Below are positions 15,861 through 24,322 of a stretch of 64,000 nucleotides of DNA, piece after piece. A program made the position numbers and the translations under genes. This DNA comes from Prochlorococcus sp. AG-409-M05. Its GTDB lineage: Bacteria; Cyanobacteriota; Cyanobacteriia; PCC-6307; Cyanobiaceae. The stretch lies in assembly GCA_003215435.1 (NCBI GenBank), contig QCKJ01000007.1, positions 1 through 64,000 on the forward strand. The letters are read 5' to 3'. The notes under the pieces are model-generated. The model had not been told where the DNA came from. It ran no database searches and saw nothing but the letters and a program-made list of their open reading frames with translations. Positions within the stretch are counted from its first letter, which is position 1, and each line of letters begins with the position of its first letter.

Positions 15861-17003
15861 ATGATTTCATCATCACAGCTTATTGAATTACTTGCAAAAT
15901 ATAAAGTTGAGACGTTTTATGGTGTACCTGATTCACTCCTTGCGAATTTCTGTTCATACCTTACAGGTCATTTTTCATCTAAAAAGCATATTATTACTGC
16001 CAATGAAGGGAATGCTATCGCACTTGCATCAGGACAATATCTAGGGAGCAATGAACCAAGTCTTGTTTATTTACAGAATTCTGGCTTAGGGAATGTAATA
16101 AATCCACTAGTTTCCTTGGCAGATAGAGAGGTATATAGCATTCCTATGGTTCTATTAATCGGATGGAGAGGAGAGCCAAGCCAACCGGACGAGCCTCAAC
16201 ATTTAAAGCAGGGACGAATCACAAAAAAAATCTTAGAGGATCTAGAAATTCCAAGTTATACGATTGGGCCATCAACAGAAAATCCCTTATTAGGGATTCA
16301 GGATGCTCTTAATACTATGGTTAGGTCATCTTCGCCTGTCGCGATATTAATTAAAAAAGGTACATTTGCAGATGAAGTTTCTAGTACTTCCAAAAGTAGT
16401 ACAAACCTGCTCCTCAGAGAAGAAGTGCTTCAATCATTAATCCCTATTTTACCAAAGAATTCTCTCGTGGTTTCATCAACAGGAATGTTGTCTAGAGAAT
16501 TATATGAATTGCGTGCTAGAACAAATAAGCAACATTATAGAGACTTTCTAACTGTAGGTTCTATGGGGCATGCATCATCAATCGCAATGGGACTAGCGTT
16601 AACACAAAATTCTCGTGATATTGTTTGCATAGATGGTGATGGTGCTCTCCTAATGCATTTAGGCTCTCTTCCAATAATAGGCTCTACAGATCTTACAAAT
16701 TTTGTTCATATAGTTTTAAACAATGGTGCACATGATTCAGTCGGTGGTCAACCGACTGTTGCAAAGAAAATAAACATTCCATTAATAGCAAAATCATCTA
16801 ATTACAGACAAGCTATTACTCTTAAAACTAGATCTGAAATTAATCAAATAGTCCCAGATTTAATTAATAAAAGAGATGGGCCTACCTTAATTGAAATACA
16901 AATAAGAACAGGGTATAGAGGAGACTTAGGAAGACCACTCTCTAGTCCAAAGCAAAATAAAGAAAGTTTCATGAAGTATCTTATGGAAGATAATTATGAA
17001 TAA
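15861..17003 (+). CDS. ppd: Phosphonopyruvate decarboxylase
   Basis: 380 aa thiamine-diphosphate enzyme. The N-terminal pyrimidine-binding domain contains the activating glutamate in ITANEGNAIALASGQYL (about residue 50). The C-terminal domain has the ThDP motif GDG (259-261) ending in N287 N288. NNGAHDSVGGQPT is characteristic of phosphonopyruvate/sulfopyruvate decarboxylases. It pulls the unfavourable PepM equilibrium forward by giving phosphonoacetaldehyde and CO2. It lies 133 nt after pepM and overlaps the next gene by 8 nt. Sulfopyruvate decarboxylase is an alternative for the family, but the neighbours decide in favour of phosphonate synthesis. Confidence 0.93.
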   Translation: MISSSQLIELLAKYKVETFYGVPDSLLANFCSYLTGHFSSKKHIITANEGNAIALASGQYLGSNEPSLVYLQNSGLGNVINPLVSLADREVYSIPMVLLIGWRGEPSQPDEPQHLKQGRITKKILEDLEIPSYTIGPSTENPLLGIQDALNTMVRSSSPVAILIKKGTFADEVSSTSKSSTNLLLREEVLQSLIPILPKNSLVVSSTGMLSRELYELRARTNKQHYRDFLTVGSMGHASSIAMGLALTQNSRDIVCIDGDGALLMHLGSLPIIGSTDLTNFVHIVLNNGAHDSVGGQPTVAKKINIPLIAKSSNYRQAITLKTRSEINQIVPDLINKRDGPTLIEIQIRTGYRGDLGRPLSSPKQNKESFMKYLMEDNYE

Positions 17004-18126
17004 TATTCATTACATGCCTACAAAATTAATTTTTGATGGGTGGAGAAAATCGCTAAAAGATAATCTAATAAATGGTAATTGTTTATTAGTGACAACTCCG
17101 GGTTTTAGAAAAAGAGGTCTCGTCGATGAATTGTGTAAAGTCGTCAATCCAGATCGCATATGTATTCATGATAAAGTAACGGCAAATCCTGAAATATATG
17201 ATGTTTCAAATTGGCTTGATTATTATAAGAATGAGGACTTTAAATATATTATCTCTATTGGAGGCGGAAGCACTATAGATGTTGCAAAGGCATTTTCATT
17301 TTTTTTGGCATCAAACTCATCTAAAGATATTTTAGATGACTTTAATGATAAAGGTCGCTCAAAGGGAAAGTCTAATGCATATCCAATTATTGCAATACCT
17401 ACAACATCTGGTTCAGGCTCTGAGGTTACACCTTTTGCCACATTATGGGGCAAAAGGTCTCATAAAAAATATTCACTCTGTCATGATTCAATAAGACCCT
17501 CTATAGCTATCCTTGATCCAATACTAACAACAACTTTAAACTATGAATCTTCACTAATATCGGCCCTAGATCTAATTTCCCATGCTTTTGAATCCATATG
17601 GAATAGAAATGCAAATTCACTCAGTATTTTAAATGCAACCAATTCTCTCTCCTTAGCTTTTAAAGCCTTACCGAAGCTTAAAGAAAATATTAATGACATC
17701 AATCTGCGATCGCAACTTCAAGTCGCAAGCTGTTTGTCAGGAATGGCAATTAGCACTACTAAAACCTCCCTCGCGCACTCTATCTCTTATCCTCTCACAA
17801 CTCATTTTGGTATTCCACACGGTCTTGCGAGTAGCTTTACCCTCCCTAAACTATTTAAATTTAATCTAGCCGAAGATGATGGTAGACTTGTAAAACTTTC
17901 TGAGCAACTTGGATATAAAAGTGTCGTAGAATTTGAATTATTCCTTATGGATTTATTTATAGATCTAGAAATAAATTCAATAATCAAGAGCTATCTTCCT
18001 AATAACCAAAACTGGATCGAAAGTATATGTGATGATATGTACACTCCAGAAAGAGCTGAGAACAATCTGCGTGCTCCAAAAACAGAGGATATAAAAGCAT
18101 TGGTTTACCAATCATTATATTGTTAA
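16996..18126 (+). CDS. Phosphonoacetaldehyde reductase (iron-containing alcohol dehydrogenase)
   Basis: 376 aa group-III alcohol dehydrogenase. The dinucleotide-binding segment is SIGGGSTIDVAKAF (about residues 87-100) and IAIPTTSGSGSEVTPFA (about 133-149). The metal ligands lie in LDLISHAFES, SLAHSISYPLT and GIPHGLASS (about residues 190-280). Overlapping ppd by 8 nt, it almost certainly reduces phosphonoacetaldehyde to 2-hydroxyethylphosphonate, the substrate of MpnS. Equivalent genes in other producers are called phpC, pdh or fomC. The last gene of the cassette; a hairpin lies about 240 bp downstream. Confidence 0.9.
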   Translation: MNNIHYMPTKLIFDGWRKSLKDNLINGNCLLVTTPGFRKRGLVDELCKVVNPDRICIHDKVTANPEIYDVSNWLDYYKNEDFKYIISIGGGSTIDVAKAFSFFLASNSSKDILDDFNDKGRSKGKSNAYPIIAIPTTSGSGSEVTPFATLWGKRSHKKYSLCHDSIRPSIAILDPILTTTLNYESSLISALDLISHAFESIWNRNANSLSILNATNSLSLAFKALPKLKENINDINLRSQLQVASCLSGMAISTTKTSLAHSISYPLTTHFGIPHGLASSFTLPKLFKFNLAEDDGRLVKLSEQLGYKSVVEFELFLMDLFIDLEINSIIKSYLPNNQNWIESICDDMYTPERAENNLRAPKTEDIKALVYQSLYC

Positions 18127-18669
18127 ACAAGGGTAAACTGGTTCTTGATTAGAATTAAGCAAACACCAAGTTATTATCATTTCAATAATTGTATACACTC
18201 AAATATCAACTCATTAATAATCTCTTCTATGTCTACAAATAAATTGTAATCAGATAAGATCCAATAATATAGAGTGTCAAAATATTCCTATAGTGTCTTG
18301 CGTCAAAGTAGTCTACCAAGAAGTTATTTTCGTCTTAAAGCTTACTGAAATGCTTACAGAAAAAATCCTCTGGAGCTTTCCAGAGGATTTAGTGTTGTCG
18401 CTTTTGTGTAATCGATGTACCTTGTCGATTAGCCCAAAAAATATTAACTCATCTCTTAAATTATTACTGTATAAGATGGTAAATATCTTACATCATATAT
18501 TTGCAAGTTTAGTAATCAAAAGTCACCTTCAAATAAAATGACATTCAAAATATAAACCAACACAAAATACAGTATGAAAAGATACACTATCTTTTCATTT
18601 AACCATGTAGGAGTAAAACCTTATTCATTTTGCTCCAATATCTATTTGTATAGAAAAACTCATTTTTCA
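18127..18669. other. Intergenic region after the phosphonate cassette
   Basis: About 540 AT-rich bases. The only clear structure is the perfect 12-bp hairpin at 18363-18390. An 82-codon plus-strand frame across it (18293-18541) lacks coding character and includes both arms, so I do not call it. The stretch right of the hairpin could encode a short minus-strand RNA ending at it. Confidence 0.5.
18361..18390 (-). terminator. Perfect 12-bp hairpin, terminator-like on the minus strand
   Basis: AAATCCTCTGGA (18363-18374), loop of four, and the exact complement (18379-18390). On the minus strand the stem runs into TTTTTT, the form of an intrinsic terminator. On the plus strand the stem ends in only TTT. 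No minus-strand gene is visible immediately upstream, so it may end an unannotated small RNA, or it may work imperfectly for the plus-strand phosphonate operon. Confidence 0.65.
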
Positions 18670-18834
18670 ATGATCTTATCATCTTTAACCACTGGAGCTC
18701 CTTCTGCAATTACAGAGTTATCTGCCCCAATCTTTGGTATTTTAGGTCTTATTGGCTTCGCAATTTTTGCTATTGGTGGCAAAAAAGATAACGATGGTCA
18801 AGGAACAAATTCATCGCCATATCTTAAAGACTAA
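18670..18834 (+). CDS. Small single-TM protein
   Basis: 54 aa from ATG 18670. The same frame is open upstream to 18574, but the extra residues are atypical. Layout: a short Ser/Thr-rich N-terminus (SSLTTGAPSAITEL), one glycine-containing transmembrane helix (APIFGILGLIGFAIFAIGG), then a positively charged KK and a hydrophilic tail. The design resembles the many small thylakoid-membrane subunits of cyanobacteria, and it sits tail to tail with pcb, sharing a terminator. No family assigned. Confidence 0.55.
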   Translation: MILSSLTTGAPSAITELSAPIFGILGLIGFAIFAIGGKKDNDGQGTNSSPYLKD

Positions 18835-18949
18835 ATTTGGTCGAATCAATTCAAGCATCAAACTACTTGCCTATAGCCTAATAATCATGCCAATCCACTT
18901 CCCTTTCATATATTAAGTAAGGGGAGGAGATTGGCAAATAAAGGCCATG

Positions 18950-18974
18950 AAAAAGCCCCTTTATGGGGCTTTTA
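18950..18974. terminator. Bidirectional terminator between small membrane protein gene and pcb
   Basis: Perfect stem AAAAGCCCC (18951-18959) with GGGGCTTTT (18965-18973), 5-nt loop. Both strands end in a T-tract, so it can stop the plus-strand small gene and the minus-strand pcb transcript. Pcb ends 20 nt away. Confidence 0.85.
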
Positions 18975-18993
18975 TATAGTTAATTTAAAGAGC

Positions 18994-20049
18994 TTAGTCA
19001 CCAGAAGTGATCTTTACACTTTCCATGTTGTCAAGGGCATTCTGGACTCTTCTAAAGTCAAAACCCATTCCTCTTAAGGCATGCCACAGGTGACCTTGTA
19101 GGAAGAAAAACCCTAGAAAGAAATGAGCATTTGATAGCCAGGCTCTAGAGGTATGTACTTCAGCGGGCAGGTTAGAGGCCGTGTCAGTAAAGTAAGGGAA
19201 AAATTGGAAGCTAATATCCAATACATCTCCGTAGAACTCAGTTGGATAAACAGTTGTATTAGTAGAGCACCAAAAGGCAGCTACAAATGCCATGTACCCA
19301 ACCCCAGCAAGAGAATAGGAAAGAACAGATTCGGCAGACAACAATCCTTTGCCTTTGAATTTGGTGTAATCACCAAATTGTTTAGTGGAAATGTGAAATG
19401 CTCCTCCACTTATAAGAATAAAGGCCAAAATTCCATGGCCTCCCATTACATCCTCCAAGCTACTTATTGATAAAAAGTCAACTTGGTAGTTCCAAACCAT
19501 TGCGGCGCTCAGATTAGGTTCAACAGTTCTAACTACACCTTGTGCGCTATCCCAAATTCCATGGTATTTCGCCCATTCAACGAATTGAATAGCACCTAGC
19601 CCTAAGAAAATAAGATGATGACCAAGAATAGAAGTTAGCCGGTCAGGATCATCCCATTTAAAATCAAATTTCTTAGGTCGACCTGCTGCTTTAGATAAAT
19701 CACCTTCGAACTTCAAGGAATGAAGGAGGCCTCCAGCGCCAAGAACTCCTGAAAAAATAAGATGAAGAACTGCAATCACTGTACACGCATACAGATCAGT
19801 GATAATTCCACCTTCAATTCCACCAATCCCAAGACTCGCTAAATGAGGCAAGCAAATCAAGCCCTGATTACCCATAGGCAAAGAGGCGTCATATCGAGCT
19901 AATTCAAACAGTGTGAAAGAACCAGCCCAGAACATCATTAAACCTGCATGAGCAGCATGCGCAGCAATGAATTTTCCAGAGCGATTTGTCACCCCAGAAT
20001 TTCCTGCATACCAATCGTAGGTAACGTTTGGATTTCCGTAGGTCTGCAC
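18994..20049 (-). CDS. pcb: Divinyl-chlorophyll a/b-binding light-harvesting protein Pcb
   Basis: 351 aa, a six-helix CP43/IsiA-like antenna protein that binds divinyl chlorophylls around photosystem I or II in the thylakoid membrane. The GTG start gives the typical MQTYGNPNVTYDWYAGNSG. Chlorophyll-ligand histidines occur in FIAAHAAHAGLMMFW, ILGHHLIFLG, GGHGILAFI and SNAHFFLGFFFLQGHLWHA. It lacks the large luminal loop of CP43, as all Pcb proteins do. Low-light strains have several copies. The head-to-head neighbourhood with a flavodoxin gene (two small ORFs between) recalls isiAB, so this may be the iron-stress copy (PcbC-like) associated with photosystem I. That is an inference from context. 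Confidence 0.97.
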   Translation of the reverse strand: MQTYGNPNVTYDWYAGNSGVTNRSGKFIAAHAAHAGLMMFWAGSFTLFELARYDASLPMGNQGLICLPHLASLGIGGIEGGIITDLYACTVIAVLHLIFSGVLGAGGLLHSLKFEGDLSKAAGRPKKFDFKWDDPDRLTSILGHHLIFLGLGAIQFVEWAKYHGIWDSAQGVVRTVEPNLSAAMVWNYQVDFLSISSLEDVMGGHGILAFILISGGAFHISTKQFGDYTKFKGKGLLSAESVLSYSLAGVGYMAFVAAFWCSTNTTVYPTEFYGDVLDISFQFFPYFTDTASNLPAEVHTSRAWLSNAHFFLGFFFLQGHLWHALRGMGFDFRRVQNALDNMESVKITSGD

Positions 20050-20330
20050 GAAGAATGTATATATAGGACACTGAAAACCTATTAAGGTTTTGACTATGTT
20101 TTACCACTATCTTCATATGGTTTAGTGATTATGTTCATTATGGAAATCATCTCAATAACATAAATAACATTCTTCTGTGATTTACAGTAAGATAAGAATT
20201 AAATACTGGGTTCTACAGAAATGATTCATTTCATTGTTACAAATTGCACAGTCGTATTCGATAGGTTTAACTTTATCTAATCAGATGTAATAGTAGATGT
20301 ATTTTGGATGGAGTCATTCTAAAATCTCAA

Positions 20331-20474
20331 ATGAGCCAGTATCAAATTGATTTATATTTGATTGTTCTAATCCACGCTGCCATAGGTATACCATTAACGA
20401 TAAGCATTATGAGAGCTAGGAGCATGGCAAAAAGGGGAATAGCCCCAGCCCCAGCGGGGCTTAAAAGTTGGTAG
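20331..20474 (+). CDS. Small single-TM protein (47 aa), unlisted
   Basis: ATG 20331 to TAG 20472-20474. The protein has one hydrophobic helix (LYLIVLIHAAIGIPLTISIM) followed by a basic stretch (RARSMAKRG) and a proline/alanine-rich end (IAPAPAGLKSW). The positive-inside rule puts the C-terminus in the cytoplasm. Codon use looks coding, and the GC-rich tail, which on paper could fold as a hairpin (20441-20461), is better explained as Ala/Pro codons. It sits between pcb and flavodoxin in the flavodoxin direction. Unknown function. A photosystem or iron-stress accessory role is conceivable. Confidence 0.5.
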   Translation: MSQYQIDLYLIVLIHAAIGIPLTISIMRARSMAKRGIAPAPAGLKSW

Positions 20475-20690
20475 ATCATTTAGATTTTTTGTATGATTGA
20501 AAGGTTAAAACGTATCCCTATGAATTAATCATCATTGCAAATATGCTAAAAATCGTAAGAGTGATGTTAGTTGCAGCATTCTTTTTAGCAACATAAGCCC
20601 CGTGAGTATCATGTAAAACAGGGAGGCGTAAAATCTGTACGTTGCTTACTAAGCCTATGCATTAGAAATAAAGTGTTAATCATAAAAACA

Positions 20691-21215
20691 ATGTCTGTAG
20701 GAATCTACTTCGCAACAACAACTGGAAAAACAGAGGATATAGCTGATAGGTTACATAAGCTATTGAAGGGTAGCAATCCGCCTAAAGATCTAGCCGAACT
20801 GTCTGATCTCAGCGAGTTCTCAAGCTTAGATGGAATTATCTGCGGTATCCCAACTTGGAATACCGGGGCCGATTCTGAGCGTTCCGGAACAGCATGGGAT
20901 GAAGTGCTTGAAGAAATTGGAAGTTTGAATCTGAATAATAAAAAGGTTGCTATCTTTGGCCTGGGAGATTCCTCCACTTATACAGAAAATTTCTGTGATG
21001 CTATGGAGGAATTGCACTCGTACTTTATAAAAGCAGGGGCAAGTATGGTTGGCTATGTGAACAAAGATACCTATACATTTGATGAGTCAAAAAGTCTCAT
21101 TGGTAATTTCTTCTGTGGCTTACCATTAGATGAAGACAGTGAATCAGATCTAACTGATTCACGGCTTAATAGCTGGGCTGACGAACTCAAGATTGAAATG
21201 CCTGGTCTAGAATAG
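20691..21215 (+). CDS. isiB: Flavodoxin
   Basis: 174 aa from ATG 20691; a TTG six codons earlier is less likely. The FMN phosphate loop is ATTTGKT (8-14). The isoalloxazine-flanking loops are GIPTWNTGADSERSGTAWD (about 56-74) and FGLGDSSTYTENFCDAM (about 89-105), giving a long-chain flavodoxin. It replaces ferredoxin as soluble electron carrier between photosystem I and FNR when iron is scarce. Regulation by iron is usual. Upstream (20475-20690) I see no Fur box that I would defend. Confidence 0.95.
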   Translation: MSVGIYFATTTGKTEDIADRLHKLLKGSNPPKDLAELSDLSEFSSLDGIICGIPTWNTGADSERSGTAWDEVLEEIGSLNLNNKKVAIFGLGDSSTYTENFCDAMEELHSYFIKAGASMVGYVNKDTYTFDESKSLIGNFFCGLPLDEDSESDLTDSRLNSWADELKIEMPGLE

Positions 21216-21398
21216 ATAGAACTAGTGTTATTTATGCCTACGTAATAATCAAGTCAAGTCATAGTCTGAATTTGAGACTACAAGAGCATATTAACATCAA
21301 GATTGTAATTTGTAATTCAATTAAATGATACATATTTAAAGCGGTAATCCTGAACTAGGCATATAGTACGGAATAGTTTCATATCTACTAATAAGCGA

Positions 21399-21554
21399 AT
21401 GGAAATTCAACGAGAAATTAAGCCATTTTTAAAGAAGAGTCATCAAAAAGTATCTGAAAAGATAGAGATGGGCGAGAGCTTAGCAAAGGCAATCAGATTT
21501 GAAAGAGCAACAAGATTATCAAATCAACTTGTTTTGCAAAAGAAGCAAAGGTGA
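21399..21554 (+). CDS. Small basic helical protein (51 aa), unlisted
   Basis: ATG 21399 to TGA 21552-21554. The sequence is strongly helical and charged (REIKPFLKKSHQKVSEKIEMGE, then SLAKAIRFERATRLSNQ) with a lysine-rich end. There is no signal or membrane segment. Reading frame and composition look coding, but there is no recognised domain. It lies downstream of flavodoxin and ahead of the glycan island. Confidence 0.45.
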   Translation: MEIQREIKPFLKKSHQKVSEKIEMGESLAKAIRFERATRLSNQLVLQKKQR

Positions 21555-21769
21555 GTTTGTGTTCAGGTTCTTATAACCAGTAACCGACGAGATAAGGTAA
21601 TTAAGTATCTTGAATATATCCGCCAAAAAAATTATAGAGATATAGCCTGAAAAACTTACACGGCAGTAAATTAAAATTATTTTGTTATTATAGATGCTTT
21701 GAATAGTCGATAAGGCTATTATAGGAATTGATATCTACAGGGAGTTGAAATCCCTTAAAGAGTAAACCC

Positions 21770-23365
21770 ATGTTCGAATCAACTAAACATAATATCACAA
21801 AAGAAATAATTTATTCACTCAGATCTCTTTCTTTATGGTCGAGAAGTTCAATATCAAGTCTGTTTAAAGATAAATATATATTGATAATTATTTTAATAGG
21901 GCTAGCAAATCGAATATATTATATAAATCAGCCAATGAAATATAATGAGTCATTTACTTTCCTCAACTATATAAATCAAGCCAATCCAATAAGAACAATT
22001 TGGTATAGCGTAGCGAACAATCATGTATTAAGCAGTATTCTGATTAAACTATCGACTATTATTTTTGGTAGCGAAATTATAGCAATTAGGCTGCCAGCAC
22101 TTATTGCGGGAATAAGTTGTATTGTAATAACTTATTTAATCTGTAAGCAACTAAACCAAAACGGGCTCATTGGTTCACTTATAGTCGCAATAAGTCCTTA
22201 CATGGTTTCATTCTCTAGTAATGCAAGAGGGTATACATTGCTTACTCTTTTTTCACTTCTGTTATTTGGGATTGCACTTAAAGTCAGGAAAACTGAAAAT
22301 CCAAATCATGTCTTAGGTCTATCGGTCATATCCTCTTTAGGGATGCTAGTAATGCCTACAATGCTATTTCCTGTTAGTGGGATATATCTTTGGATTATAA
22401 TTTGTCTGTATAGGAATAATTATGGATTTAAAAATATCACTCGTAAATTTATTTTACCCTGCTTTTCCCTGACTTCTTTAATTACATTGAGCCTCTATTC
22501 TCCAGTATTCATCGTATCAGGGGGAATATCTTCAGTAACAAATGGTTATGGTGTAAATTCAATAGGGTTTTCTAACTTTCTTCAAAAATTATACCCGAGT
22601 CTTTTAAGTACTTTCTCAACTCTTAAAAGCGGGATTCCATCAACTTTAGTTATATTATTTTTGATATTGAATATTCTTGGTTTATATTTTTACAAAAGAA
22701 ATTCACAATCAGATTTAATAGTATTTTTACCAATAGTTCTCTTTTCATCTTTTACAATAATTCTATTAAAGCAAGTCATTCCTCCAGAAAGGAGTTGGAT
22801 CTTTCTAATTCCATTTTTAAGTATCTATGCAGATGCTGGCTTTTCTTTTATCACAAGATTCTTAGATATTAATTCCAAACATAAATTTATTTGCCTAATA
22901 CTTTTATTTTCCTTATTTGTTTCTAGAGCCTCGCTTCAGCTCGATGGAGTCTCATCAAATGATGAGGATGGATTTCCAGAAGCACCTGTAGCAATAAAGT
23001 ACATAGCCTCAACTATCAATGAGCCAACCAATGAAAAAATAAACGTAATTACTCCTGCATCTCCTGAAGCCCCACCATTAACATTTTATCAATGGTATTA
23101 TGACGCTCCAATATCTATAAATGGAATCTCTCTGGAAAGGAAAAGCAATAGCGCACTTAAATCAATAGGGAAAATCACTGATGATTTTTTAAAGTTTCTA
23201 AAAATTAGACCAAGGACTAGCTTCGATGAAAGCCTCGTGAAATCAAATCTTCTTTATATTATAGATATAAAGTATCATAGTATTGAATCTTTAATGCAAA
23301 GTCCATCAGACAAGTTCACTCCTATCTTCAAATATGGAGATATGATTATGTATAAAAAATCATAA
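21770..23365 (+). CDS. GT-C membrane glycosyltransferase (PMT/ArnT-like, GT39/83 type)
   Basis: 531 aa with about ten hydrophobic helices from residue 38 to 400. The first periplasmic loop has MKYNESFTFLNYI (about 56-68). NES replaces the usual DE acidic pair next to the first helix, so the catalytic acid would be E60. Next come AIRLPALIAGISC (about 106-118) and SSNARGYTLLTLFSLLL (about 147-163), both hallmarks of the Pfam PMT_2 group. These enzymes use polyprenyl-phosphate sugars to glycosylate lipids or proteins on the outer face of the membrane. It opens the glycan block, with a DPM1-like GT2 next that could make its polyprenyl donor. Confidence 0.75.
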   Translation: MFESTKHNITKEIIYSLRSLSLWSRSSISSLFKDKYILIIILIGLANRIYYINQPMKYNESFTFLNYINQANPIRTIWYSVANNHVLSSILIKLSTIIFGSEIIAIRLPALIAGISCIVITYLICKQLNQNGLIGSLIVAISPYMVSFSSNARGYTLLTLFSLLLFGIALKVRKTENPNHVLGLSVISSLGMLVMPTMLFPVSGIYLWIIICLYRNNYGFKNITRKFILPCFSLTSLITLSLYSPVFIVSGGISSVTNGYGVNSIGFSNFLQKLYPSLLSTFSTLKSGIPSTLVILFLILNILGLYFYKRNSQSDLIVFLPIVLFSSFTIILLKQVIPPERSWIFLIPFLSIYADAGFSFITRFLDINSKHKFICLILLFSLFVSRASLQLDGVSSNDEDGFPEAPVAIKYIASTINEPTNEKINVITPASPEAPPLTFYQWYYDAPISINGISLERKSNSALKSIGKITDDFLKFLKIRPRTSFDESLVKSNLLYIIDIKYHSIESLMQSPSDKFTPIFKYGDMIMYKKS

Positions 23366-23443
23366 TCACACTCTTTCTAAGATAAAAAGTTTAATTAACG
23401 CTGCAAATAAATTAAAGTGTTTAGACTTGATTCTCTAGGTTTT

Positions 23444-23548
23444 ATGCTTTTGTTAACTAAGCTTCGTAAATTGAGCCAAGCATGCAAACATATTCTTAAA
23501 TGGCGTTTAACAAAAGGGTTTACATGGCTCAAGAGATTAAATGATTAA
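23444..23548 (+). CDS. Possible short basic peptide ahead of the GT2 gene
   Basis: A 34-codon frame from ATG 23444 that overlaps the GT2 start (ATGATTAA region) by 8 nt. The product is very basic and amphipathic (MLLLTKLRKLSQACKHILKWR...WLKRLND). The overlap would allow translational coupling with the glycosyltransferase. It could equally be non-coding leader sequence. Confidence 0.25.
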   Translation: MLLLTKLRKLSQACKHILKWRLTKGFTWLKRLND

Positions 23549-24239
23549 GCTATCAGTAATTATTCCTGCTTTCAATGAGGAGGAAACCATCCTTCAGATA
23601 CTAGAAAAAGTCGCCATCCAAAATATAAATGGCGTTAAATTCGAGGTAATAGTTATCGATGATTGTTCTACTGATAAAACAGTTTCATTACTCAGAAGCC
23701 ATCCTGATCTCTATACACTGCTTATAGAGAATGTCGCTAATGGAGGCAAAGGAGCTGCTGTTAAAGCTGGTTTAAAAAAAGCTACTGGTGATTACATACT
23801 TTTTCAGGATGCTGACCTTGAATATGATCCCTCGGATTACATTAAACTTTTAGAACCCGTACTAAGATTTAATGCTGATGTAGTTATGGGCAGCCGATTA
23901 GTAGCTTCTCAAATCACAAGGGTATCCTACTTTTGGCACCGAGTAGGGAACAAAGTATTAACCTTTCTTTTTAACATCCTAAACAATACAACTTTTACTG
24001 ATGTATACAGCTGCTATCTTCTCTACCGAGCAAGTCTTATCGATCCAGAGAGGCTTGTCACTGAAGGATGGGAACAGCATTCAGAGATACTTTCGATTGC
24101 GACAGCAAAAGGGACAAGGTTTTACGAAGTCCCTATTAACTACTATGGAAGAACATACGATGAAGGGAAAAAAATTAGAGCGCATCACGCCTTACCAGTT
24201 ATCAAAACAATGATTTTCAAACGCTTATTTCCCAAGTAG
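23541..24239 (+). CDS. Glycosyltransferase family 2, polyprenyl-phosphate sugar transferase type
   Basis: 232 aa single GT-A domain. It has SVIIPAFNEEETI (5-17), VIDDCSTDKT (about 41-50), GGKGAAVKAGL (about 71-81) and the metal-binding DADLEYDP (about 89-96). GSRL-x9-R at 120-135 and EQHSEILSIATAKG near 181 match dolichyl/undecaprenyl-phosphate mannosyl- or glucosyltransferases (DPM1/GtrB-like) without the C-terminal membrane helices. It would charge a polyprenyl carrier for the upstream GT-C enzyme. Its start overlaps a small basic ORF. Confidence 0.85.
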   Translation: MIKLSVIIPAFNEEETILQILEKVAIQNINGVKFEVIVIDDCSTDKTVSLLRSHPDLYTLLIENVANGGKGAAVKAGLKKATGDYILFQDADLEYDPSDYIKLLEPVLRFNADVVMGSRLVASQITRVSYFWHRVGNKVLTFLFNILNNTTFTDVYSCYLLYRASLIDPERLVTEGWEQHSEILSIATAKGTRFYEVPINYYGRTYDEGKKIRAHHALPVIKTMIFKRLFPK

Positions 24240-24322
24240 ACTTCTTGTAGTTCCTACTTCTTCCGATTAGCAACCTAGATCCTATTACTGAACTAGAGCG
24301 CTCAGACTGGCCTAAAGAACCA

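Noticed and set aside
18293-18541. 82-aa plus-strand ORF after the phosphonate cassette
   Set aside because: It includes both arms of a perfect 12-bp hairpin and has a random-looking composition.
20441-20461. GC-rich hairpin (AGCCCC/GGGGCT) that looks like a terminator
   Set aside because: It lies inside the 47-aa ORF, is explained by Ala/Pro/Gly codons and is followed by no T-tract.
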